From NCBI GenBank assembly GCA_016177915.1, contig JACOUI010000083.1, positions 1 through 34,678 of the forward strand: a DNA stretch of 34,678 bases. The letters are read 5' to 3'. Position numbers and translations under genes: made by a program. This stretch comes from Planctomycetia bacterium. Lineage in GTDB: Bacteria; Planctomycetota; Planctomycetia; Pirellulales; S012-138. The notes below the pieces were generated by a model. The model was not told where the DNA came from, did no database searches, and worked only from the letters and a program-made list of their open reading frames with translations. Below, piece after piece: positions 8,491-16,315 of the stretch. Position 1 is the stretch's first letter. Every line of letters starts with the position of its first letter.

Positions 8491-9729
8491 CTACGACAGC
8501 CGATAGACTTCGATGATCGCGCCCTCGTCGTACTGCCGCTCGCCAGCCGGAAAGTACGCCAGGGCGTCGGCCAGGGCCAGCACGCGCAGGTCGGCAGAGC
8601 CTTCCCACCGCAGCGGCTGCACCCAGAACTGACCCTCGCGCGTTTCCAGGTGCGCCGGGTGATACGTCGGCCGGTCGCCCTTCGTTGTGTGCGCACCCGC
8701 CAGCCTGGCCGGCTCCAGCGGGCGGAGGGCCTGGTCGTCGCCCGCAAGGCGACGAATCGCCGGACGGACAAACAGTTCAAAGCACACAAAGCTGCTGACG
8801 GGATTTCCGGGCAGGCCGAACACGAGCTTGTCGCCCGCCGGGCCGGCGAGCGTGCCGAACCAGAGCGGCTTGCCGGGCTTGAAGTGGACCTTGTGAAAGA
8901 CCTGCTTGATGCCCAGCTCCGCGAGCACGGCGGGCACCAGGTCCAGGACGCCGGCCGAAACGCCGCCGGAAATGGCGAGCACGTCGCACTCGAGGCCGCG
9001 CGCCATCAGCGCACGAAGCTGCGATTTGTCGTCGCGGCCGATGCCCAAATCGAGCGGCACGGCGCCGGCCGAGCGGGCCAGCGCGACGAGCATCGGCCCG
9101 TTGCTGTTGCGAATCTGACCGGGACCGGGAAACTGGCCGATGGGAACAAGTTCGTCGCCCGTCGATAGAACGGCAAGGGAAGGCGAGGGGTACGCGGAGA
9201 CGGACTCGCGGCCGGCTTCGCAGATCGCGCCGATATCGCCGGGCCGGATGCGCCGAACGGCGCGGACAACGAGGTCGCCGCGCTTCATGGCCGCCGCGCG
9301 AGTCATGATGTTCTGCCCCGCCCCCAGGCGCGCGCGGATGCGGACGCTTCCCAATCCGCCGCCGGCAATTCCTGCAACTGGGCCTGAGATCGGCTCGCTG
9401 TGCTCGAACATGGCGACGGCATCGGCGCCTTGCGGAATCGGCGCGCCGGTCATGATCCGCGTGGCAAAACCCTTGCGGACGGTTTTAGTGGGGACCTTGC
9501 CGGCGACGACTTCCTCCAGGATCACCAGCACACACTCGCCCGTCGCCAGATCTGCGGCCACGAGGGCGTAGCCGTCGACCAGCGACTTGTCGTAGGGGGG
9601 CGAGTCGATGTCGCTTCTAACGCCCTCGGCCAGCACCAGCCCCAGCGCGTCGCCGATGGCCAGCGCGCGCGGCGCCCGCGGCTGCGCATGCGTCAAAACG
9701 GCGGCCAGGGCTTCATCGACGGTCAGCAT
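8491..9729 (-). CDS. moeA: Molybdopterin molybdotransferase MoeA
   Basis: Predicted 412-residue cytoplasmic enzyme that inserts molybdate into adenylylated molybdopterin, the last step of molybdenum cofactor synthesis. Visible family signatures include SPPYDKSLVDGYAL near residue 45, the MoCF-binding core with LSTGDELVPIG, RNSNG, ISGGVSAG and GLPGNPVS, and a C-terminal beta domain that includes HLETREGQFWVQPL. Length matches the usual 400-420 residues. ATG 9729 (MLTVDEALAAVL) is the natural start. The frame stays open for another 258 codons upstream, but that stretch runs through the tandem repeat and across rpsU in another frame, so I reject it. No other Moco gene is in the window. The 30-bp repeat array begins 10 bases upstream of the start, so any promoter must lie in or beyond it. 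Confidence 0.93.
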   Translation of the reverse strand: MLTVDEALAAVLTHAQPRAPRALAIGDALGLVLAEGVRSDIDSPPYDKSLVDGYALVAADLATGECVLVILEEVVAGKVPTKTVRKGFATRIMTGAPIPQGADAVAMFEHSEPISGPVAGIAGGGLGSVRIRARLGAGQNIMTRAAAMKRGDLVVRAVRRIRPGDIGAICEAGRESVSAYPSPSLAVLSTGDELVPIGQFPGPGQIRNSNGPMLVALARSAGAVPLDLGIGRDDKSQLRALMARGLECDVLAISGGVSAGVLDLVPAVLAELGIKQVFHKVHFKPGKPLWFGTLAGPAGDKLVFGLPGNPVSSFVCFELFVRPAIRRLAGDDQALRPLEPARLAGAHTTKGDRPTYHPAHLETREGQFWVQPLRWEGSADLRVLALADALAYFPAGERQYDEGAIIEVYRLS

Positions 9730-9739
9730 GAGTTGCCAC

Positions 9740-9890
9740 CGTAGGGTAGGCGGCCCGCCTGCCGTAATTTCGTGGGGTAGGCGTCTCGCCTGCCATTTCT
9801 CGTGGGGCAGGTGGCCCGCCTGCCGAATCTCGTAGGGTAGGCGGCCCGCCTGCCATTCTTCACGCAGGGCCGGCGTGTCGCCTGCCGTTG
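9740..9890. repeat. 30-bp palindromic tandem array, five units
   Basis: Five head-to-tail units at 9740-9770, 9771-9800, 9801-9830, 9831-9860 and 9861-9890; the last is the most diverged. The core GTAGGCGGCCCGCCTGCC contains an inverted repeat (GGCGG/CCGCC), so each unit can form a hairpin. The units differ mainly at positions that keep the stem. The array sits between the rpsU stop (9909) and the moeA start (9729), so rpsU transcripts running on into moeA would carry five hairpins. As 30 is divisible by 3, the moeA frame reads it as ten-residue blocks like WQAGRLPYEI. Confidence 0.85.
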
Positions 9891-9908
9891 GCACGCCATG
9901 AAGCGGCG

Positions 9909-10094
9909 CTAGATGCGCGGGCGGCGGACGCGGCGTTCGGCGCGGAGCTTGGCGCGGCGGCGGATTTCGCTGGGCTTCTCGTAGTGTTCCTTGCGCCGCA
10001 TTTCCTTCTTGATGCCGCTCCGTTCCACGAGCTTGCGGAAGCGGCGGACCGCCTCCTGAATCGACTCCCTGTCCCTCAACGTCAGCTTGACCAC
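9909..10094 (-). CDS. rpsU: Small ribosomal subunit protein bS21
   Basis: Predicted 61-residue 30S subunit protein. The sequence [18 protein letters not shown] and the Arg/Lys-rich remainder ([13 protein letters not shown], then [11 protein letters not shown]) are typical of bS21. I set the start at the GTG at 10094-10092, giving [10 protein letters not shown], as in planctomycete homologues. GAGG at 10103-10100 is the ribosome binding site, five bases away. A second in-frame GTG two codons earlier overlaps that site. In many bacteria rpsU heads the rpsU-dnaG-rpoD operon; here it is near dnaG but on the opposite strand, separated by an EF-hand gene. Confidence 0.92.
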   Translation of the reverse strand: MVKLTLRDRESIQEAVRRFRKLVERSGIKKEMRRKEHYEKPSEIRRRAKLRAERRVRRPRI

Positions 10095-10177
10095 ACACAC
10101 CTCGCAAACTTGTTTGGCATGGACCCCTCCGCGGCATCGGCCGCAACAATGGTTTTTGGAATTTTCCGGAAGCTGAG

Positions 10178-10207
10178 AGTGTACGGAATGAAGCCCCCGG
10201 TTGTCCA
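10178..10207 (-). promoter_or_regulatory. Putative sigma-70 promoter of rpsU
   Basis: Leftward TGGACA (10207-10202), an 18-base spacer, then TACACT (10183-10178). It predicts a leader of roughly 75 bases before the GTG start. It diverges from the predicted EF-hand gene promoter, about 70 bases apart. Confidence 0.35.
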
Positions 10208-10276
10208 GGCCGGGTTTGGCGGCGAATGGCGGCGAACGGACGCGCCGGCGGCGGCCCATGGCGGCCGGCGAGTTCC

Positions 10277-10305
10277 TTGCATTGCTGGGGACGCAGGCCG
10301 ATAAT
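10277..10305 (+). promoter_or_regulatory. Putative sigma-70 promoter of the EF-hand gene
   Basis: TTGCAT (10277-10282), a 17-base spacer, then GATAAT (10300-10305). It lies about 38 bases before ATG 10343, with GGAGG between them. Confidence 0.4.
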
Positions 10306-10342
10306 CGAACGCACTGTTCTGCAACTCTCTCGGAGGCCCGTC

Positions 10343-11029
10343 ATGCTTCCTCTGTTGCTCTGCCTGCTCTTCTCGGCCGACGAACTGGCCTTCGACCCCA
10401 ACGCCAAGCCGGTCCCGGAAGTCGTGGACCTGTGCGACGCGGACGGGGACGGGATGATTACCGACTCCGAGTTCGCCGCGGCGGTGAAGCGGCTCGTGGC
10501 CATCGGGAAGTCGAAGAAGAAGTCGGATGCGGTCGTGGCGAAGCGGCTGGATTTGGACGGGGACGAAAAGTTGAGCGAGGGCGAGGCGCTCCTCTTGTGC
10601 GCGACGGCGAGGTATCATGGGAATCAGACTGTGGCAAATTATTTCGCGCTGCTTACGAGGTTCGACGACGACAAGAATGGGACGCTTACGAAAAAAGAGT
10701 TTGTGGAAGTTCCGGCCGCTAGCGCTATGAGCTTGCGGAAGATGGATGCCAACGGAGACGGAGCGCTTGCGTGGTCCGAGGTCGTCGCCAACGTTGACCG
10801 CACGGACCCCACGGGGGAGGGGCGGAGAGTTCAAAGCGCAGCCTACAAAAACCCGCAACTCTGGCAGCGCGCCGTGCTCACGGTCCACAGGCTCGACAAA
10901 GACAAGAACGCACGCATTCACAAGTTCGAGGCAGACAAGCAGGTGCGGGACAAGTTCGACGACATCGACGCGGACAAGAACGGCGAGATCAAGGCCATCG
11001 AACTGTTCAACTGGATGCTGGCCAACTGA
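10343..11029 (+). CDS. Exported protein with six EF-hand loops
   Basis: Predicted 228-residue protein with a very short hydrophobic leader (MLPLLLCLLFSA), so probably exported. Six calcium-binding loops are visible: 32-43 (DADGDGMITDSE), 70-81 (DLDGDEKLSEGE), 108-119 (DDDKNGTLTKKE), 135-146 (DANGDGALAWSE), 185-196 (DKDKNARIHKFE) and 209-220 (DADKNGEIKAIE). Most keep D at positions 1 and 3 and E at 12. Loop 2 (E instead of G at position 6) and loop 5 (A at position 6) are weaker. Bacterial EF-hand proteins are calcium sensors or buffers; the partner here is unknown. ATG 10343 has GGAGG seven bases upstream, which settles the start against a longer frame from 10226. It lies between rpsU and dnaG but has its own promoter candidate. 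Confidence 0.85.
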   Translation: MLPLLLCLLFSADELAFDPNAKPVPEVVDLCDADGDGMITDSEFAAAVKRLVAIGKSKKKSDAVVAKRLDLDGDEKLSEGEALLLCATARYHGNQTVANYFALLTRFDDDKNGTLTKKEFVEVPAASAMSLRKMDANGDGALAWSEVVANVDRTDPTGEGRRVQSAAYKNPQLWQRAVLTVHRLDKDKNARIHKFEADKQVRDKFDDIDADKNGEIKAIELFNWMLAN

Positions 11030-11063
11030 TCCGCTGTTTGTGTGAGTCGCAATTCGTCGCCCT

Positions 11064-11093
11064 TTGACCGCCCCGGCTCGCCCGCCGTATAAT
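11064..11093 (+). promoter_or_regulatory. Sigma-70 promoter of dnaG (and probably rpoD)
   Basis: TTGACC (11064-11069), an 18-base spacer, and a perfect TATAAT (11088-11093). This is the best promoter match in the window. The transcript would start near 11100 and carry a leader of about 110 bases that includes the repeat at 11139-11190. Confidence 0.6.
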
Positions 11094-11138
11094 CCGCGCT
11101 CGAGGCCTGCGTGAGCCGCGCGGCGCGTCGCCGGTCTC

Positions 11139-11190
11139 CCTCGCTTGCGCTTCGGGTTGGTGTGGCCTCGCTGGCGCTTCGGGTTCGTGT
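11139..11190. repeat. Two direct copies of the CTCGCTGGCGCTTCGGGTT repeat in the dnaG leader
   Basis: Two 25-bp units, 11139-11163 and 11166-11190, differ at two positions and share the core GCGCTTCGGGTT. The same family occurs, in both orientations, at 18488-18573. In the dnaG frame the repeat reads through without stops (blocks such as SLALRVGVASLALRVRV), so a start at the GTG at 11111 would add a repeat-coded N-terminus. Confidence 0.8.
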
Positions 11191-11209
11191 CGCACGGAGG
11201 ACAAAGGAC

Positions 11210-13072
11210 GTGGCCGGGCCGTTTCGCGATGACTTGAAGGAGCGCGTCCGCCAGGCGGTCGATATCGTCGATCTGGCCGGCTCCTACTTTTCGCTTCGCC
11301 GCCAGGGCCGCATCTACACGACCCTCTGCCCCTGGCACGACGACTCCCGCCCCAGCCTGCAAGTCAACCCGCAGCGGCAGTCCTATCGCTGCTGGGTCTG
11401 CAACGAGGGCGGCGACATCTTCAGCCTCGTCATGAAGATGGAGGGCGTCGAGTTTCCCGAGGCCCTGCGGATGCTCGCCGAGCGCGCCGGCATCCCGATC
11501 GAAACCCAGTCGCCGCGATCGGCCCAATCCGCGCAAGAAAAGCGCACGCTCTACGACGTGATGGCCTGGGCCGAGCGGCAGTATCACCAGTGCCTCTTGC
11601 ACAGCCCGGAGGCCGAGCCGGCCCGAAAGTATCTCCGCCAGCGCGGCATCTCCGACGACAGCATCCGCCGGTTTCATCTGGGCTTCGCGCCCGACGGTTG
11701 GACGTGGATCCAGGAGCGGGCGCGGAAGGAGGGCCTGAGCCTGGCGTCGCTGGCGGCGGTGGGCGTCTTGGGCAAGCGCGAGGGCGGCGGGACTTTCTAT
11801 GACCGGTTCAAAGGCCGCGTGCTGTTTTCGATCCGAGACGTGCAAGGCCGGCCCGTCGCCACCGGCGGACGCATCCTACCGGAGCTCGTCTCGTCCGATC
11901 CCGACCGCCAGGCCGCCAAGTACATCAACTCGCCCGAGACGCCGCTTTTCTCCAAGGGGCGGATGCTCTTTGGCATGGACCAGGCGCGGGAGGGGCTGAC
12001 GAAAACGCGCGCGGCCGTCGTCGTCGAGGGCTACACCGACTGCATCATGGCCCACCAGTTCGGACTCAGAAACTTCGTGGCCGTGCTGGGAACGGCGCTG
12101 GGCGAAGACCACATCCGGTTGCTCAGGCGGTTTGCGGAGAAAGTCGTCCTCGTGTTGGACGGCGACGAGGCCGGCCGCAAGCGGGCGAGCGAGGTCTTGC
12201 CGCTCTTTATCGAGCAGCAGGTGGATCTGCGGGTGCTGACACTGCCCGACGAGCTCGATCCTTGCGATTTTTTGGTGCAGCGGGGTCCCTCGGTGCTGTC
12301 GGAGATGCTATCGGCGGCGGCAGACGCCTTGGAGCACAAGTTTGAGCAAGTGCAGACGATGTCGAAATCGCAGCGTACGCACGCCGTGCAGCAGGCGGTC
12401 GAAGACGTGCTATCGACGCTGGCGAAAGCGCCGCGATTGTCAGCCAGCACAACTGCTCGTGAAAAAATTCGGGAAGCGACTATACTGTCCCGCCTGTCGC
12501 GACTGTCGGACGTCAACGAAGACATGCTTCGGAGTCGGCTGACGGAACTACGGAACTCCCGCAGGACGACCGGCGCGACCAGCGACGTCGAGGCGAAACC
12601 GGGTGGCGATCGGGAACGCGAGCTGTTCGAGGTGCTGCTGAAGATCGGCGACGATCCGGCGACGCGCGGCTTGGTGCAGGACGCCTGCCGCGAATTGACG
12701 GCGGCGCATTTTTCGACGGAGCGGTGCCGCAAGCTGCTGGCGGTGTATCGGGAGCTGTGCGAAGCGCGAACCGAGCCGACCTTCGACGCTCTGATGCTCT
12801 TGATCGACGACGCGGAACTGAAGAACTTCGTGGTGGAGCTGGACGAAGAGGCCCAGGAGAAACTCGCCGCCAAAAGTCCGGAGGACCTGGCGGCCATGCT
12901 CACGGACGTGCTCGCGCACGTCCGGTGGCGGCACACGCGACACCAGCAAGGACGCAATATCACGATGCTCAAGCAATCGCGCATGGAAGAAGGCGACAAG
13001 CATCAAATGACGCAGCAGATCATCGAGCAGATCCAACAGCGGCAAGGACTTTCCGCACCCAAGGAGGGGTAG
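11210..13072 (+). CDS. dnaG: DNA primase DnaG
   Basis: Predicted 620-residue primase that makes RNA primers at the replication fork. The N-terminal zinc-binding domain has C40, H43, C61 and C64 (CPWH...CWVC). The RNA polymerase domain has a TOPRIM fold with E273 in VVEGYTD and D317/D319 in LDGDEAG. A helical C-terminal domain (about 440-620) should bind the replicative helicase. I place the start at GTG 11210 (MAGPFRDDLKERVRQ), with GGAGG nine bases upstream; homologues begin at about this distance before the zinc domain. The longer GTG start at 11111 would translate the repeat. It is followed 148 bases later by rpoD, the classical gene order. Confidence 0.93.
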   Translation: MAGPFRDDLKERVRQAVDIVDLAGSYFSLRRQGRIYTTLCPWHDDSRPSLQVNPQRQSYRCWVCNEGGDIFSLVMKMEGVEFPEALRMLAERAGIPIETQSPRSAQSAQEKRTLYDVMAWAERQYHQCLLHSPEAEPARKYLRQRGISDDSIRRFHLGFAPDGWTWIQERARKEGLSLASLAAVGVLGKREGGGTFYDRFKGRVLFSIRDVQGRPVATGGRILPELVSSDPDRQAAKYINSPETPLFSKGRMLFGMDQAREGLTKTRAAVVVEGYTDCIMAHQFGLRNFVAVLGTALGEDHIRLLRRFAEKVVLVLDGDEAGRKRASEVLPLFIEQQVDLRVLTLPDELDPCDFLVQRGPSVLSEMLSAAADALEHKFEQVQTMSKSQRTHAVQQAVEDVLSTLAKAPRLSASTTAREKIREATILSRLSRLSDVNEDMLRSRLTELRNSRRTTGATSDVEAKPGGDRERELFEVLLKIGDDPATRGLVQDACRELTAAHFSTERCRKLLAVYRELCEARTEPTFDALMLLIDDAELKNFVVELDEEAQEKLAAKSPEDLAAMLTDVLAHVRWRHTRHQQGRNITMLKQSRMEEGDKHQMTQQIIEQIQQRQGLSAPKEG

Positions 13073-13220
13073 GAGTGCCGCAGAGCGTGAGCTGTTTTTC
13101 TCGTCTTTTGGCCGACGCAACCCGAGCCCCGGGCGGGCCCGCTTTCTGCGCCCGCGCTTGCGTTGCGGCCGGCGATCCTCGTGACGGTGTGTGTACGGAA
13201 GCCGCACTCAGGAGGGAAAT

Positions 13221-14948
13221 GTGGACGATCGCGATCTGGACCTTCAGGAATTGATTTCGCAGGGCAAGGCGCGCGGATACCTGACGTACGACGAAGTGGG
13301 GGCACGCCTCCCCAGCAACGACGTCGGCGCCGACAAGCTCGACCGGCTGCTGGTGATGCTGGAGGACTCGGGCATCGAGCTTCTGAACGAGGCGCCCGGC
13401 AAGAGCGCCGCGCCGGCCGTCGCCGCCGACGAGCCGGACATTGAATTCAAGACGGAACCCTTGGAGCCGGACCGCTGGAGCCACGACCCGATCCGGCTCT
13501 ACCTGTCGCAAATGGCGAAGATCCCGCTCTTGACGCGGGACCAGGAAGTCGGGCTGGCCAAGAAGATCGAGATCACGCGGAAGCGGTTCCGGCGGACGGT
13601 GCTGGGCTGCGAGCTGGCGTTCCGCAACACGGTCGAGATCCTGGAGAAGGTGCACCAGGGTCAGTTGCCTTTCGACCGCACGATCAAGGTCTCGCTGACC
13701 GAGGACCTGGCCAAGGAGCAAATCCTGCTGCGGATGCCGCCGAACCTGCAAACGCTGGCGGCCATGCTGCCGCAGAACCGGGCGGACTTTTTGATCTGCA
13801 TGAACCCCAAGCGACCCAGGCCGCAGCGGCTGGAAGCGCGGCTGCGCTATTTGCGGCGCAAGCGCCGGGCGATGGAGCTGGTCGAGGAGCTGAGCCTGCG
13901 CACGCGGCGCGTGCAGGCGAACATGCGGCAGCTCGAGGACCTGACGCGGCGGATGGAGAACCTGAAGCTGCGGATTTCGCAGCTTCCCGTCGACGCCCCC
14001 TCCGACGAGCGGCGCAAGCTGCGCCGCGAGCTGGGCGAAATGATCATCGTGGCCCAGGAGACGCCGCGCCGCCTGCGGGCGCGGATCGACCTCATGCGGC
14101 GGCAGCTTCGCGACTACGAGCTGGCCAAGCGCGAGCTGTCCGGCGGCAATTTGCGGCTCGTCGTCTCGATCGCCAAAAAGTACCGCAACCGCGGCCTGAG
14201 CTTTTTGGACCTGATCCAGGAGGGGAACACGGGCCTGATGCGGGCGGTCGATAAGTACGAATACCGCCGGGGCTACAAGTTCAGCACCTACGCCACGTGG
14301 TGGATCCGCCAGGCGATCACGCGCGCCATCGCCGACCAGGCGCGGACGATCCGCATCCCGGTCCACATGATCGACGTGCTCTCGAAGCTGCGCAGCGCCT
14401 CGAAGCGGCTGTTCCAGGAATTGGGACGCGAGCCGACCGCGGAGGAAGCGGCGCGGGCGGCGGACGTGAGCCTCGAGGAGGCGCGGCGCGTGCTGGACAT
14501 CGGCCGCACGCCCGTCAGCCTCGACCGGCCCGTCGGCGAGAGCGAGGACAGCAGCTTCGGCGAGTTCATCGAGGACGGTGCCAGCGAAAGCCCGCACGTC
14601 GAGGCCTCGCGCAGCATGCTCCGCGGGCAGATCGAGTCGCTCCTCAAGACGCTGACGTTCCGCGAGCGGGAGATCATCCGCCTGCGGTACGGCCTGGCCG
14701 GCGACGGCTACACCTACACGCTGGAGGAGGTGGGCCGCATTTTCAACGTGACGCGCGAGCGCGTGCGGCAGATCGAGGCCAAGGCCCTGCGCAAGCTGCA
14801 GCACCCCGTGCGCAGCGGGCGGCTGCTGGGGTTCCTGGAGAGTCTCGCGGCGCAGGCCCAGGCCGCGCAGATGGAGGCGGACCGGACCGACGAGATCGAG
14901 GAGCCGCAAGAGGCGGAACCGCCCGTCGAATTCCGCGAGGCCGCGTAA
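13221..14948 (+). CDS. rpoD: RNA polymerase primary sigma factor (sigma-70, group 1)
   Basis: Predicted 575-residue housekeeping sigma factor. Region 1.1 is present at the N-terminus ([19 protein letters not shown]). Region 1.2 has [22 protein letters not shown] non-conserved helical segment follows. Region 2 has [19 protein letters not shown], the LIQEGN and [11 protein letters not shown] motifs, and [13 protein letters not shown] for -10 recognition. Region 4 ends with [18 protein letters not shown], the -35-binding helix. Region 1.1 marks it as the primary sigma. I chose GTG 13221 because GGAGG lies five bases before it; an in-frame GTG at 13191 has no such site. It is probably co-transcribed with dnaG. 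Confidence 0.95.
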   Translation: MDDRDLDLQELISQGKARGYLTYDEVGARLPSNDVGADKLDRLLVMLEDSGIELLNEAPGKSAAPAVAADEPDIEFKTEPLEPDRWSHDPIRLYLSQMAKIPLLTRDQEVGLAKKIEITRKRFRRTVLGCELAFRNTVEILEKVHQGQLPFDRTIKVSLTEDLAKEQILLRMPPNLQTLAAMLPQNRADFLICMNPKRPRPQRLEARLRYLRRKRRAMELVEELSLRTRRVQANMRQLEDLTRRMENLKLRISQLPVDAPSDERRKLRRELGEMIIVAQETPRRLRARIDLMRRQLRDYELAKRELSGGNLRLVVSIAKKYRNRGLSFLDLIQEGNTGLMRAVDKYEYRRGYKFSTYATWWIRQAITRAIADQARTIRIPVHMIDVLSKLRSASKRLFQELGREPTAEEAARAADVSLEEARRVLDIGRTPVSLDRPVGESEDSSFGEFIEDGASESPHVEASRSMLRGQIESLLKTLTFREREIIRLRYGLAGDGYTYTLEEVGRIFNVTRERVRQIEAKALRKLQHPVRSGRLLGFLESLAAQAQAAQMEADRTDEIEEPQEAEPPVEFREAA

Positions 14949-14990
14949 GCGACTTCTTCTCATCGGCCGGCGTCTTTACAATGACCTGCG

Positions 14991-15986
14991 ATGCCCCTTT
15001 TGCAGGTCGAAGACCTCCGCGTCCAGTTCCACACCGACGACGGCGTCGTCCGCGCCGTCGACGGCGCCTCCTTCAACCTCGAGCCCGGCGAGGCCCTGGG
15101 CATCGTCGGCGAATCCGGCTCCGGCAAATCGGTCACGAACCTCGCCATCCTCGGGCTCATCCCGCAGCCGCCGGGAAAAATCGATTCCGGCCGCGCCCTC
15201 TTCCACGGCCGCGACCTCCTCAAGATGTCGCAGAAGGAGCTGCAAACGGTCCGCGGGCACAAGATCGCCATGATCTTCCAGGACCCGATGACCTCGCTCA
15301 ATCCGTTCCTGACCGTGGCCGAGCAATTGACCGAAGTCACGCGGCTGCACTTGAAGTACACGGCGAAGCGGGCGCTCGATCACGCGGTGACGATGCTGGA
15401 GCGGGTGGGCATTCCCGCCGCGGCCCGGCGAGTGCACGATTACCCGCACCAGTTTTCCGGCGGCATGCGGCAGCGGGTGATGGTGGCGATGGCCCTGTCG
15501 TGCAAGCCGGAGATCATCATCGCCGACGAGCCGACCACGGCCCTCGACGTGACGATCCAGGCGCAAATCCTGGACCTGATGCGGCAGCTTCAGCGCGAGG
15601 AAGGGACGGCCATCATCCTCATCACGCACAGCCTGGGCGTGGTGGCCAACCTCTGCGGCCGGGTGTCGGTGATGTACGCGGGCAAGTTCGTGGAGGAGGC
15701 CCCGGTCGACCGCCTCTTCGCCCGCCCGCGGCACCCCTACACGCTCGGTCTCTTGCAATCGATCCCGCGGCTGGATGAAAAGCGCGGCGACCGGCTGCAC
15801 CCGATCCAGGGCCAGCCGCCGGACATGATCCGTCTGCCCTCGGGCTGCGCGTTTCACCCGCGCTGCCCGTTCAAAGTCGACAAGTGCGTGGAAGAAGTCC
15901 CGCCGCTTTTCACGTCGCCGGAGGGGACGCGGTACGCGTGCTTTGTGGACGTGACGGCGGTGCGGGAGGAGGCGGCGGCGAAGTGA
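14991..15986 (+). CDS. Oligopeptide/dipeptide ABC transporter ATP-binding protein (OppD/DppD type)
   Basis: Predicted 331-residue cytoplasmic ATPase that would energise uptake of peptides or related solutes. Motifs: Walker A GESGSGKS (40-47), Q-loop [10 protein letters not shown] (96-105), signature FSGGMRQR (155-162), Walker B IIIADE (175-180) and switch H213. The C-terminus has the oligopeptide-transporter extension, including [15 protein letters not shown] and [15 protein letters not shown]. Length is normal for OppD/DppD. The permeases, the binding protein and the second ATPase (OppF/DppF) are absent from the window; the genes on both sides are unrelated, so it is an isolated subunit here. 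ATG 14991 aligns with the usual start; I see no clear ribosome binding site, and another ATG lies out of frame ten bases before. Confidence 0.9.
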   Translation: MPLLQVEDLRVQFHTDDGVVRAVDGASFNLEPGEALGIVGESGSGKSVTNLAILGLIPQPPGKIDSGRALFHGRDLLKMSQKELQTVRGHKIAMIFQDPMTSLNPFLTVAEQLTEVTRLHLKYTAKRALDHAVTMLERVGIPAAARRVHDYPHQFSGGMRQRVMVAMALSCKPEIIIADEPTTALDVTIQAQILDLMRQLQREEGTAIILITHSLGVVANLCGRVSVMYAGKFVEEAPVDRLFARPRHPYTLGLLQSIPRLDEKRGDRLHPIQGQPPDMIRLPSGCAFHPRCPFKVDKCVEEVPPLFTSPEGTRYACFVDVTAVREEAAAK

Positions 15987-16000
15987 ATCGCGCCAGACGC

Positions 16001-16028
16001 TTCACTCCGCGCCGCGCCGTAGTACAGT
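16001..16028 (+). promoter_or_regulatory. Possible promoter of the hicB-like gene
   Basis: TTCACT (16001-16006), a 16-base spacer, then TACAGT (16023-16028), 40 bases before ATG 16068. The match is moderate. Confidence 0.25.
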
Positions 16029-16067
16029 ATCGCAGCGACAGGTAATCCCCGCGTACTGAGAAACCCG

Positions 16068-16280
16068 ATGGTTCCCAAAAACACAGCGGTGATCCAGCGC
16101 CACGGCAAGTGGTGGATCGGCTGGATCGAAGAAGCTCCCGGCGTCAACTCCCAGGGCCGGACGCGCCGGCAATTGCTGGCGAACCTTAAGGACGCCTTGA
16201 AGGAGGCTCTGGAAATGAATCGCGCCGACGCGCGAGCTGCAGTCAAGGGCACTTGCGAAGAGGTCGCGATCGTCACGTGA
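16068..16280 (+). CDS. HicB-like protein (antitoxin fold), solitary
   Basis: Predicted 70-residue protein: AVIQRHGKWWIGWIEEAPGV, then a segment with RTRRQLLANLKDALKEALEM. This is the partial RNase H-like fold of HicB antitoxins, where the beta-hairpin 'xWxxWxEExPGVNxQ' is diagnostic. HicB normally neutralises the HicA mRNA interferase, but no HicA-sized frame lies on either side: 81 bases precede it and only 35 separate it from the convergent HTTM gene. It lacks a DNA-binding tail. Solitary short HicB-like proteins are frequent in planctomycetes, and their role is unknown. Confidence 0.75.
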   Translation: MVPKNTAVIQRHGKWWIGWIEEAPGVNSQGRTRRQLLANLKDALKEALEMNRADARAAVKGTCEEVAIVT

Positions 16281-16315
16281 AGCCACGCGGAGCGCGTCAT
16301 CGTATGGCCGCTACG

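Noticed and set aside
9741-9830. Riboswitch (Moco type) ahead of moeA
   Set aside because: The hairpins are identical tandem copies, not a conserved multi-stem Moco aptamer.
9740-9890. Possible CRISPR array
   Set aside because: The units abut with no unique spacers, and period and palindromic core fit a plain tandem repeat; no cas genes.
9730-10503. 258-codon N-terminal extension of moeA
   Set aside because: It reads through the 30-bp tandem array and across rpsU in another frame; MoeA proteins start at MLTVDEAL-like sequence.
13020-14963. 647-codon leftward open frame
   Set aside because: Antisense to rpoD, whose regions are all intact.
14977-14982. TACAAT as a -10 for the ABC ATPase gene
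   Set aside because: It would place the RNA start at the ATG itself, and no -35 is present.
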